Shown: positions 8,765-14,347 of the stretch, in pieces
Position numbering within the stretch: the first letter of the stretch is position 1
Layout of the letters: every line of letters begins with the position of its first letter
Assembly (NCBI GenBank): GCA_025965815.1
Contig: JAOPWF010000233.1
Location: 1 to 14,986 of the forward strand
Reading direction: 5' to 3'
DNA: 14,986 nucleotides
From: Mycobacterium sp.
Lineage (GTDB): Bacteria > Actinomycetota > Actinomycetes > Mycobacteriales > Mycobacteriaceae
Made by a program: the position numbers and the translations under genes
Notes under the pieces: model-generated
Told to the model about the DNA's origin: nothing
The model's input: the letters and a program-made list of their open reading frames with translations, nothing else
Database searches by the model: none

Positions 8765-8780
8765 TGTGAGCCTAGTCACC
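8765..8780. promoter_or_regulatory. Putative CRP operator at the acs promoter
   Basis: TGTGA (8765-8769), six bases, then TCACC (8776-8780): nine of ten positions match the mycobacterial CRP consensus TGTGA-N6-TCACA. The central spacer contains the acs -10 element. Binding there would be expected to block RNA polymerase on the acs side; the effect on the divergent Fic-like promoter, about 80 bp away, is open. The match is observed; regulation is inferred. Confidence 0.65.
8769..8774 (-). promoter_or_regulatory. -10 element of acs (predicted leaderless)
   Basis: On the minus strand TAGGCT (TANNNT type) is followed by exactly 7 nt and then the acs ATG, so transcription should begin at the start codon. 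No Shine-Dalgarno sequence is present in the intervening CACAGAC. Confidence 0.55.
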
Positions 8781-8852
8781 GAAGATTGCGCGGACGTCGA
8801 TGTTCGGCCGGAAGTTCGCCCCACCGGTGCACAGCCGCTGCCCGACCCGGGC

Positions 8853-8858
8853 TAGCGT
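8853..8858 (+). promoter_or_regulatory. -10 element of the Fic-like gene (predicted leaderless)
   Basis: TAGCGT (TANNNT type) is followed by 8 nt and the ATG at 8867. The placement again predicts a transcript with little or no leader. The GTGAGCAGCC between them is not a good Shine-Dalgarno sequence. Confidence 0.45.
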
Positions 8859-8866
8859 GAGCAGCC

Positions 8867-9613
8867 ATGACCGCCGATCCGCTGGCGCCACTGGCCGACC
8901 TGCACGGTGTGGCGCAGGCCAGTGAAGATGCGCGCGAGGCACTGGGCCGCGCGCACCGGCACAAGACGAATCTCCGCGGCTGGCCCGCGACAGCCGCCGA
9001 GGCGGCGTTGCGCGCGGCGCGGTCGTCCTCGGTGCTCGACGGCGGATCGATGCAGCTCGAGGATGCCGAGAGCGGGCGGGCCGAACCGGTACTGACTGGT
9101 GCGCTGCGGGTCTCAGAGGCGCTCGAAGGCGGTGCCACGGCGCTGATCGGGGTGTGGCAGCGGGCGCCGCTGCAGGCGCTGGCACGGTTGCACATGCTGG
9201 CGGCGGCCGACCTGACCTGTGCCGACGGATTGGGCCGTCCGCGGGCGGAACTCGACGTGGCGCGCCGCCTGGAGTTGTTGACCGATCTCGTCGCGGGGGG
9301 TTCCCGGGTGCCCGCTCCGGTGCTGGCGGCCGTCGCCCACGGCGAGATGCTCACCCTGGCCCCGTTCGGCAGTGCCGACGGGGTGGTGGCGCGCGCCGTG
9401 TCGCGACTGGTGACCGTGGCAACTGGGCTGGACCCGCACGGCCTCGGCGTTCCCGAGGTGTATTGGATGCGGCACGCCGCGGATTACCGCGAGGCCGCCC
9501 TCGGCTTCGCGTCGGGCACACCCGAGGGCGTCGGGGAGTGGTTGGTGATGTGTTGCCGCGCTCTACAGGCCGGCGCAAAGGAGGCGCTGTCCATCGCGCG
9601 GGCCGCTTCCTGA
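8867..9613 (+). CDS. Fic-fold-like protein with degenerate catalytic motif (Rv3662c-like)
   Basis: A 248-residue protein usually left as conserved hypothetical. Its layout resembles Fic/DOC proteins. A segment SSSVLDGG (53-60) occupies the place of the SSxIEG element, and LARLHMLAAADL (105-116) resembles the Fic LHxxL helix. A GLGRPR loop (121-126) stands where Fic proteins have PGxxR. The segment AVAHGEMLTLAPFGSADGVVAR (155-176) aligns with the Fic core AxxHxxFxxIHPFxDGNGRxxR. The catalytic His of HPF is Ala165, and GNGR is replaced by GVVAR, so AMP-transfer chemistry is not expected. Orthologue of Rv3662c by position. The reading frame is intact with mycobacterial codon use, so this looks like a conserved pseudoenzyme rather than a decaying gene. 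It converges on the Ms1 RNA gene. The Fic assignment is my inference from pattern only. Confidence 0.85.
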   Translation: MTADPLAPLADLHGVAQASEDAREALGRAHRHKTNLRGWPATAAEAALRAARSSSVLDGGSMQLEDAESGRAEPVLTGALRVSEALEGGATALIGVWQRAPLQALARLHMLAAADLTCADGLGRPRAELDVARRLELLTDLVAGGSRVPAPVLAAVAHGEMLTLAPFGSADGVVARAVSRLVTVATGLDPHGLGVPEVYWMRHAADYREAALGFASGTPEGVGEWLVMCCRALQAGAKEALSIARAAS

Positions 9614-9627
9614 CAGGGCTCCAGCAA

Positions 9628-9928
9628 CGTAAAGCGGGCGACGTTCCGAATGGAATTCGGCGCGTCGCCCGCTAGCACGGACCTCCGGTTACCAAGCGTG
9701 CGATGTGGGCTGCGTGGGTGGCCTCGGCGTTCCTGCGATGCGCTACGACTGCAACCCTACCCAAAGGGTCGTCGTGGTCGTTCGCTCTTCGCAATAACGC
9801 AGGCCCGCAGCACTTTTGCCATTATCGCGGCGTGCTCCGCGTGGGTGCCGGGGATCCGTGCCGGGTTGCCTTGGTTGGGAGATCGATCCTTCTCTTCCGA
9901 GTCGACCTTGGCCTTCCGAGGCTTCCGT
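9628..9928 (-). ncRNA. Ms1 / MTS2823 small RNA (RNA polymerase core-binding RNA)
   Basis: The 434 bp between the Fic-like and HAD genes has no plausible protein gene but holds a complete RNA unit on the minus strand: promoter (9935-9963), predicted start near 9928, and a strong terminator ending near 9628. The resulting length of about 300 nt matches Ms1 of M. smegmatis and MTS2823 of M. tuberculosis, which lie in this same intergenic position (Rv3661/Rv3662c) and strand. Ms1 accumulates in stationary phase and binds sigma-free RNA polymerase. Internal pairing is visible: a 7 bp long-range helix GCCTCGG/CCGAGGC (9916-9922 with 9721-9727) and a 10 bp helix (9820-9829 with 9790-9799) with two G-U pairs. 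The ends are predicted to within several nt. Confidence 0.85.
9633..9673 (-). terminator. Rho-independent terminator of the Ms1 RNA
   Basis: A perfect 11 bp stem (9633-9643 with 9663-9673, GCGGGCGACG core) encloses a 2x2 internal loop and a further 6 bp stem CCGAAT/ATTCGG with a 3 nt loop. On the minus strand it is followed by TTTACGTT, placing termination just after it. On the plus strand no T-tract follows, although the hairpin, 20 bp after the Fic-like stop codon, may also protect that mRNA's 3' end. Confidence 0.85.
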
Positions 9929-9934
9929 GGTTCC

Positions 9935-9963
9935 TTTGTACTCCGTGACTACGGCCACATCAA
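9935..9963 (-). promoter_or_regulatory. Promoter of the Ms1 RNA
   Basis: Minus-strand TTGATG (9958-9963) and TACAAA (9935-9940) are separated by exactly 17 bp, a good SigA-type arrangement. The predicted start, an A near 9928, gives an RNA of about 300 nt with the downstream terminator, as expected for Ms1. Confidence 0.65.
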
Positions 9964-10003
9964 GTGCCAAATTCCGCGCGACACCGGATCGTTACGGCAC
10001 TTG
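9961..10003. repeat. Inverted repeat overlapping the Ms1 -35 region
   Basis: CAAGTGCC (9961-9968) and GGCACTTG (9996-10003) are perfect 8 bp complements, with TCCG/CGGA arms nested in the 27 bp between them. The left arm overlaps the -35 hexamer of the Ms1 promoter. It also lies about 45 bp beyond the stop codon of the upstream HAD gene, so it could be an operator or that gene's 3' hairpin. Confidence 0.45.
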
Positions 10004-10047
10004 GCGCTGGCTAAGCAGCACTGGGCTCGCGGGGCGGCGGCGGGGAG

Positions 10048-10905
10048 CTACAGCGCGAACCGGCGCAGCAGGGAGTAGGTGAGCGCGCCGGCAGCGATGG
10101 CGCTGATGCCGACCGCCGCGGTAGTGGCGACGGCCGCGCTGGAGGGAGCCGGTATCCGGTCACGCAGGGACACCGGCTTGGAGAACGTCAGCACCGGCCA
10201 GTCTCGCGACGCGGACTCTTTGCGCAGCGCGCGGTCCGGGTTGACCACCGTGGGGTGGCCGACGGCCTCCAGCATCGGCAGATCGGTGATCGAATCGGAG
10301 TAGGCGTAGCAGTGTTCCAGCGGATATCCCTCGCGCGCGGCGAGCTCCCGGATCGCCTCCACCTTGCCCTCGCCGTAGCAATAGAACGCAACCTCTCCGG
10401 TGTACTTGCCGTCCGCGACGACCATCCGGGTGGCCATGGCGTGCGTGGCGCCGAGCGCACGTGCGATGGGCGCGACAATTTCTTCTCCGGAAGCGGAAAC
10501 CACCACCACATCGCGCCCGCACAGCTTGTGGTCGGCGATCAGGTCGGCGGCCTCAGCGAACACCAGCGGATCGACGATTTCGTGCAGCGTCTCACCCACG
10601 ATCGACTTGATCTGCTCGACATCCCAGCCGGTGCACATATTGGTGACATAAGAGCGCATCCGGTCCATCTGATCGTGGTCGGCGCCCGACATGAGGAACA
10701 GAAACTGTGCATAAGTTGACTTGAGCACAGCCCGTCGATTGATTAGCCCCTGATCGAAGAATGGTTTGCTGAAGGCCAGTGTGCTCGACTTCGCAATAAC
10801 CGTTTTGTCAAGATCAAAGAACGCCGCCGTTCGGGCGGGGTGGCCGGTTGCCGGTGGGCTTTGCGGCTTCGTTAGCTGCGGTCCGGCCGGGTCGGATACG
10901 ATCAC
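10048..10905 (-). CDS. HAD-IB family (SerB-like) phosphatase with C-terminal membrane anchor (Rv3661-like)
   Basis: A 285-residue haloacid-dehalogenase phosphatase. Motif I is FFDLDKT with nucleophile Asp31 and Asp33, motif II VVVVSASGEE (Ser137), motif III Lys181 in YGEGK, and motif IV YSDSITDLP (Asp204, Asp208). The C-terminus has a hydrophobic helix (about 254-278) followed by RRF, suggesting tail anchoring with the catalytic domain in the cytosol. Family members act on phosphoserine or phospholipid head-group phosphates; the substrate here is unknown. I place the start at GTG 10905 instead of ATG 10917, because the ATG lies inside a TATGCT -10 element that is exactly 7 nt before the GTG; the protein then begins like its Rv3661 relatives (M-x-VSD). 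It is flanked by the Ms1 and 6C RNA genes. Confidence 0.93.
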   Translation of the reverse strand: MIVSDPAGPQLTKPQSPPATGHPARTAAFFDLDKTVIAKSSTLAFSKPFFDQGLINRRAVLKSTYAQFLFLMSGADHDQMDRMRSYVTNMCTGWDVEQIKSIVGETLHEIVDPLVFAEAADLIADHKLCGRDVVVVSASGEEIVAPIARALGATHAMATRMVVADGKYTGEVAFYCYGEGKVEAIRELAAREGYPLEHCYAYSDSITDLPMLEAVGHPTVVNPDRALRKESASRDWPVLTFSKPVSLRDRIPAPSSAAVATTAAVGISAIAAGALTYSLLRRFAL

Positions 10906-10912
10906 GCCGTCC

Positions 10913-10918
10913 AGCATA
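10913..10918 (-). promoter_or_regulatory. -10 element of the HAD phosphatase gene (predicted leaderless)
   Basis: Minus-strand TATGCT (TANNNT type) is followed by 7 nt (GGACGGC) and the GTG at 10905, the same geometry as the acs promoter. No Shine-Dalgarno sequence is seen before either candidate start. The remaining interval up to the 6C promoter (10919-11051) holds no gene that I can support. Confidence 0.55.
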
Positions 10919-11051
10919 GAACCGGGCTCGACAGGCAGCGATGCCGTGTCTAAAATGGCAGTTCAAGACAGGTGTCGGAGACTGTAATTCGGCATAGTTG
11001 CCACTGCTTCCTTTAGCAAGCAGCACTTGCGCCGGTCGGTCAATCCGTGTG

Positions 11052-11057
11052 TATAGT
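11052..11057 (+). promoter_or_regulatory. -10 element of the 6C small RNA
   Basis: TATAGT is a 5/6 match to TATAAT and the best -10 in the window. It lies about 26 nt before the first 6C hairpin, giving a start near 11063-11065. A TTGCGC (11027-11032) lies 19 bp upstream, a slightly long spacing for a -35. Confidence 0.65.
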
Positions 11058-11062
11058 GAGGA

Positions 11063-11160
11063 TTACTCGGCTTATGCCGGGTGTGCATCAGCCCGACCCC
11101 CCGGGGCTGATACACGACGACCTCCGCCTCCTCCCCCCCTGGCGGGGGTCGTCCCTTTTC
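11063..11160 (+). ncRNA. 6C small RNA (B11, ncRv13660c homologue)
   Basis: Two adjacent hairpins, each with a run of C in the loop, define the actinobacterial 6C RNA. Hairpin 1: a 12 bp stem with one C-A mismatch (11083-11094 with 11104-11115), loop GACCCCCCG. Hairpin 2: a 13 bp stem with one U-G pair (11116-11128 with 11141-11153), loop TCCTCCCCCCCT, followed by CCTTTTC. The helices abut with no spacer. In mycobacteria the RNA is about 90-100 nt, lies between ssd and the HAD phosphatase gene, and base-pairs through the C-rich loops with G-rich sites in target mRNAs; overexpression impairs growth. The strand matches ssd. The 3' end is well defined by the terminator; the 5' end is predicted from the -10 to within a few nt. 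Confidence 0.92.
11116..11160 (+). terminator. Rho-independent terminator of 6C (second hairpin)
   Basis: The 13 bp second hairpin of 6C (GACGACC...GGTCGTC at its base) is followed by CCTTTTC, so the same structure acts as target-binding loop and terminator. Read-through would enter the ssd leader. Confidence 0.8.
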
Positions 11161-11205
11161 TGGACCAAGTTCCTTTTGCGGAAATCCTCCCATGTTGGCG
11201 GTTGC

Positions 11206-11269
11206 GGAACCTTGTTTTCGGTCACCCGGAACCTGGTGACTCTCTCCACAGATCGCGATCTGTCCACAG
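11206..11269. repeat. Repeat-dense leader of the ssd-tad operon
   Basis: Within 64 bp there are several symmetric elements: direct repeats GGAACCT (11206-11212, 11228-11234); an inverted pair GTCACC/GGTGAC (11221-11226, 11235-11240); direct repeats TCCACAG (11245-11251, 11263-11269); and a perfect 16 bp palindrome ACAGATCGCGATCTGT (11248-11263). They suggest a regulator-binding region upstream of ssd. The factors are unknown. Confidence 0.55.
11235..11250. promoter_or_regulatory. Weak candidate CRP site upstream of ssd
   Basis: GGTGA, six bases (CTCTCT), then CCACA: eight of ten positions match TGTGA-N6-TCACA. It overlaps the inverted and direct repeats of the same region, so the resemblance could be incidental. 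Confidence 0.3.
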
Positions 11270-11319
11270 TTGGACCGGTAGGTCTGGCGGCACCGCTCCG
11301 TTCGCCGCACATTGGCCAG

Positions 11320-12384
11320 ATGAACCCAACCAACGGCGTCCTGGCCATGGTCGGCGACACCTCGCTGCGCGAGGAAGTGGACCGGGTGGCGGCTGCCGCC
11401 GGGGTGCGCGTGGTCCACTCCGCGGGAGTACCGAGCCGGACTGCGTGGACCGGAGCCGCGGCCGTCGTGCTGGACGAGGAGTCGGCCCGGCGTTGCGCGG
11501 GCAGCGCACTGCCCCGCCGGACCGGGGTAATCCTGGTCAGCGGATCCGAGCCCAGCGACTCGACGTGGGAAGCCGCGATATCGGTTGGTGCGCAGCACGT
11601 CACTGCGCTGCCGCGACACGAAAGCGAACTGGTCGCCGAACTGTCCGATGCCGCGGAGTCCACCCGGGTGGACCGGCGAGCTGGGGGAGTTGTCGCGGTC
11701 ATCGCGGGACGCGGGGGAGCGGGCGCTTCGCTCTTCGCCGCGGCCTTGTCGCTGAGCGCGCCGGAACCGCTGCTCGTCGACGTCGACCCGTGGGGCGGCG
11801 GCATCGATCTGGTGCTAGGCAGCGAGGCGGAGTCCGGTCTGCGCTGGCCCGATCTGACGTTGGAGAGCGGCAGGCTCAACCTGGCGGCGCTGCGACAGGC
11901 CTTGCCCGGACACCGCGGGATCAGCGTCCTGTCGGGGAGCAGGATCGGCGTCGAGATCGACGCGGGCCCGCTGGACGCGGTCATCGACGCCGGCCGCCGC
12001 GGCGGCGCCACGGTCATCTGCGACCTTCCCCGGCGATCAAGCGCGGCCGTGGAAACCGCATTGGATGCGGCTGACCTCGTCGTCGTGATGACGCAATGCG
12101 ATGTGCGGGCCTGCGCCGCGACTGCGGCTATCGCGCCGGCATTGTCGGCCATCAATCCCAATGTCGGACTGGTTGTCCGGGGTCCGTCTCCGGGTGGATT
12201 GCGGTCAACGGAAGTGGCCGAGATCGCGGGTCTGCCGCTGCTGGCCTCGATGCGGGCCGAGCCGCATCTCGCCGAATCACTGGAACGCGGCGGACTGCGG
12301 CTGCGACGGCGATCGCCGCTGGCGGCCGCGGCCCGACGGGTGCTGAACACCCTGCAGATGCACCCGGCGGCGGAGGCGGCATGA
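11320..12384 (+). CDS. ssd: Ssd, MinD/TadZ-like protein of the Tad locus
   Basis: A 354-residue ParA/MinD-superfamily protein, orthologue of Rv3660c, which is called septum-site-determining protein. Residues 1-115 look like a degenerate receiver-type domain. From about 122 the ATPase-like domain has a P-loop region VVAVIAGRGGAGASLF (124-139), LLVDVDPWGGGID (151-163) and VICDLPRR (232-239). The Walker A lacks both lysines of KGGxGK: Arg131 and Ala136 stand in their places. A receiver-plus-MinD arrangement directly upstream of tadA is the layout of CpaE/TadZ, which positions Tad machinery, so a pilus-localisation role is as likely as septum placement. The start ATG 11320 has no clear Shine-Dalgarno; Met10 (11347) is an alternative. 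The end overlaps tadA by 4 nt (ATGA). Confidence 0.88.
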   Translation: MNPTNGVLAMVGDTSLREEVDRVAAAAGVRVVHSAGVPSRTAWTGAAAVVLDEESARRCAGSALPRRTGVILVSGSEPSDSTWEAAISVGAQHVTALPRHESELVAELSDAAESTRVDRRAGGVVAVIAGRGGAGASLFAAALSLSAPEPLLVDVDPWGGGIDLVLGSEAESGLRWPDLTLESGRLNLAALRQALPGHRGISVLSGSRIGVEIDAGPLDAVIDAGRRGGATVICDLPRRSSAAVETALDAADLVVVMTQCDVRACAATAAIAPALSAINPNVGLVVRGPSPGGLRSTEVAEIAGLPLLASMRAEPHLAESLERGGLRLRRRSPLAAAARRVLNTLQMHPAAEAA

Positions 12385-13547
12385 GCGCCTCACTGATCGA
12401 GCGGGTCCGCGAACGGTTGGCCGCCGAGTCCGCGCCGCTGCGGCCGAACGTCGTCGCCGCCGCGATCCGTGCCGAGTCCGGCGGCGTGCTGGGCGACACC
12501 GAGGTGCTGACCAATCTGCGCGTCCTGCAGACGGAGCTGACGGGTGCGGGCATCCTCGAGCCGTTACTGTGCGCCGACGGCACCACCGACGTGCTCGTCA
12601 CCGCGCCCGACGCCGTGTGGGTCGACGACGGGAACGGCCTGCGCCGCACATCGATCCGCTTCTCCGACGATGCCGCGGTGCGACGGCTGGCGCAGCGCCT
12701 GGCGCTGGCTGCGGGACGCCGGCTCGATGAGGCCCAACCCTGGGTCGACGGCCAGCTGACCGGCATCGGCTCGGGCCAGTTCGCGGTCCGGTTGCACGCC
12801 GTGCTCGCACCCATCGCCGCCGGTGGAACCTGCCTCTCGCTGCGGGTCCTGCGGCCGGCGACCCAGGACCTGGACGCCCTGACCCGGACGGGGGCGATCG
12901 CGCCACCGGCCGCGTCGCTGCTCGACGACATCATCTCGGCCAGGCTGGCGTTCCTGGTCTCCGGTGGCACGGGCGCCGGGAAGACCACCCTGCTGGCCGC
13001 GGCGCTCGGGTCGGTGAGCGCCGACGAACGCATCGTCTGCGTCGAGGACGCTCCCGAGTTGGCCCCGCCGCATCCGCATCTGGTCAGACTCGTCGCACGC
13101 TGCGCCAACGTCGAGGGTGTCGGCGAGGTGACGGTGCGACAGCTGGTGAAACAGGCGCTGCGGATGAGACCCGACCGCATCGTGGTCGGCGAGGTCCGCG
13201 GCGCCGAGGTGGTCGACCTGCTGGCGGCGCTGAACACTGGACACGAAGGCGGCGCGGGGACGGTCCACGCCAACAGACCGGCCGAAGTGCCGGCCAGGTT
13301 GGAGGCATTGGCGGCCCTCGGTGGACTCGACCGCGCCGCGCTGCACAGCCAACTCGCGGCCGCGGTGCAGGTGCTGCTGCATGTCGGACCGGATCGCGAC
13401 GGGCGCCGCCGGCTCAGCGAGATCGCGGTGCTGCATGCCCGAGAGGACGGCCGTGTCGGCGTCGCCACCGCATGGCACGCCGACAGCGGAACAGGGCCCG
13501 GCGCCCCGGATCTCACGAATCTGGTGCACGGCCGGCGGCGGTCGTGA
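12381..13547 (+). CDS. tadA: TadA-type secretion ATPase (CpaF/VirB11 family)
   Basis: A 388-residue hexameric ATPase that powers Flp/Tad pilus assembly at the inner face of the membrane; orthologue of Rv3659c. An N-terminal helical domain (about 1-160) precedes the RecA-like core. Walker A is SGGTGAGKTT (194-203), the Asp box IVCVEDAPEL (218-227), Walker B RIVVGEVRG (266-274) and the His box TGHEGGAGTVHAN (286-298), all intact, so the motor should be active. The ATG at 12381 overlaps the ssd stop and has GGAGG 4 nt upstream of it. An in-frame extension by 95 codons would lie wholly inside ssd and is rejected. It is shorter than proteobacterial TadA (about 420-450 residues), lacking some N-terminal length. 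Confidence 0.95.
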   Translation: MSASLIERVRERLAAESAPLRPNVVAAAIRAESGGVLGDTEVLTNLRVLQTELTGAGILEPLLCADGTTDVLVTAPDAVWVDDGNGLRRTSIRFSDDAAVRRLAQRLALAAGRRLDEAQPWVDGQLTGIGSGQFAVRLHAVLAPIAAGGTCLSLRVLRPATQDLDALTRTGAIAPPAASLLDDIISARLAFLVSGGTGAGKTTLLAAALGSVSADERIVCVEDAPELAPPHPHLVRLVARCANVEGVGEVTVRQLVKQALRMRPDRIVVGEVRGAEVVDLLAALNTGHEGGAGTVHANRPAEVPARLEALAALGGLDRAALHSQLAAAVQVLLHVGPDRDGRRRLSEIAVLHAREDGRVGVATAWHADSGTGPGAPDLTNLVHGRRRS

Positions 13548-14347
13548 CCGGCCCGGCCGTCGCGGCGGCGGCGTTGGCACTGGCGTTGCTGGTGGCCCCG
13601 GCGTCCCCCCGACGGCGGTTGGCGACGTTGTGCCCAGCGCCGGCGAAACTCCGGATGGCGTACCGCAGCAGGGTGATCGCCGCCGCGGCGGCCGTCAGCG
13701 TCGCCTCGGCCCTAGTCGTCCCGGCCACCGCCGTCGTCGCCGTGGTCATCGCCGCAGTCACGCTGGCGGTGCGCCTTCGGCAACGTGAGACTCGGCGCCG
13801 CCGGGTTGAGGAGTCCCGGGCCCTGCAGGACGCGCTCGACGTGCTGGTCGGCGAACTGCGGGTGGGCGCCCATCCGGTGGCCGCGTTCAGCATCGCCGCA
13901 TCCGAAGTCGGCGGCCCGGTGGCCGCGTCGTTCCGGGAGGTGGCCGCGCGGGCGCGGTTCGGTGCCGACGTGCCGTCGGGTCTGCACACCGCGGCGCTGA
14001 CCGCGGCCCTGCCGTCGCACTGGGAACGCGTCGCGGTGTCCTGGCAGCTCGCCCAGACCCATGGTCTGGCCATCGCCACACTGATGCGCACGGCGCACCG
14101 TGACATCGTTGAGCGGGAACGGTTTTCGGCGCGGGCGAGTGCGGGTATGGCCGGCGCCAGGACCACGGCGGCGGTGTTGGCGGGACTGCCGCTGCTCGGC
14201 GTCGGCCTCGGGCAGCTGATCGGCGCGGATCCGCTGAGCTTCCTGCTGTCCGGACACGCCGGCGGTTGGCTGCTGGTGGTCGGTGTCACCCTCGGATGCT
14301 GTGGGCTGCTCTGGTCGGACCACATCACAGCCGGGGTGCTGTCGTGA
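13544..14347 (+). CDS. tadB: TadB-like inner-membrane platform protein
   Basis: A 267-residue type II secretion F-domain protein, orthologue of Rv3658c. Hydrophobic segments at about 3-19 and 44-76 are followed by a cytosolic helical T2SSF domain (about 93-200, with ALQDALDVLVGELRVGAHPV at 94-112). Two further membrane segments lie at about 206-227 and 239-257. TadB and TadC together form the membrane platform that the TadA motor acts on. The GTG start at 13544 overlaps the tadA stop (GTGA), so translation is probably coupled; the upstream 24-codon in-frame extension lies within tadA. The sequence is Ala/Val-rich, as usual for this family in mycobacteria. Confidence 0.88.
   Translation: MTGPAVAAAALALALLVAPASPRRRLATLCPAPAKLRMAYRSRVIAAAAAVSVASALVVPATAVVAVVIAAVTLAVRLRQRETRRRRVEESRALQDALDVLVGELRVGAHPVAAFSIAASEVGGPVAASFREVAARARFGADVPSGLHTAALTAALPSHWERVAVSWQLAQTHGLAIATLMRTAHRDIVERERFSARASAGMAGARTTAAVLAGLPLLGVGLGQLIGADPLSFLLSGHAGGWLLVVGVTLGCCGLLWSDHITAGVLS

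Noticed and set aside
9650..10078. Plus-strand short frames across the gene-free stretch
   Set aside because: They lie over the Ms1 RNA gene and its promoter, with cysteine/arginine-rich random composition and no Shine-Dalgarno.
11047..11319. N-terminal extension of ssd from ATG 11047
   Set aside because: It would translate through the 6C RNA and its terminator; the homologous protein begins near 11320-11347.
11088..12350. Long minus-strand open frame opposite ssd
   Set aside because: Antisense shadow of ssd with low-complexity Ser/Pro/Arg composition; it would also run back through the 6C RNA.
12152..13516. Minus-strand open frame of 454 codons opposite tadA
   Set aside because: Antisense artefact of GC-rich codons; the tadA motifs on the plus strand are complete.
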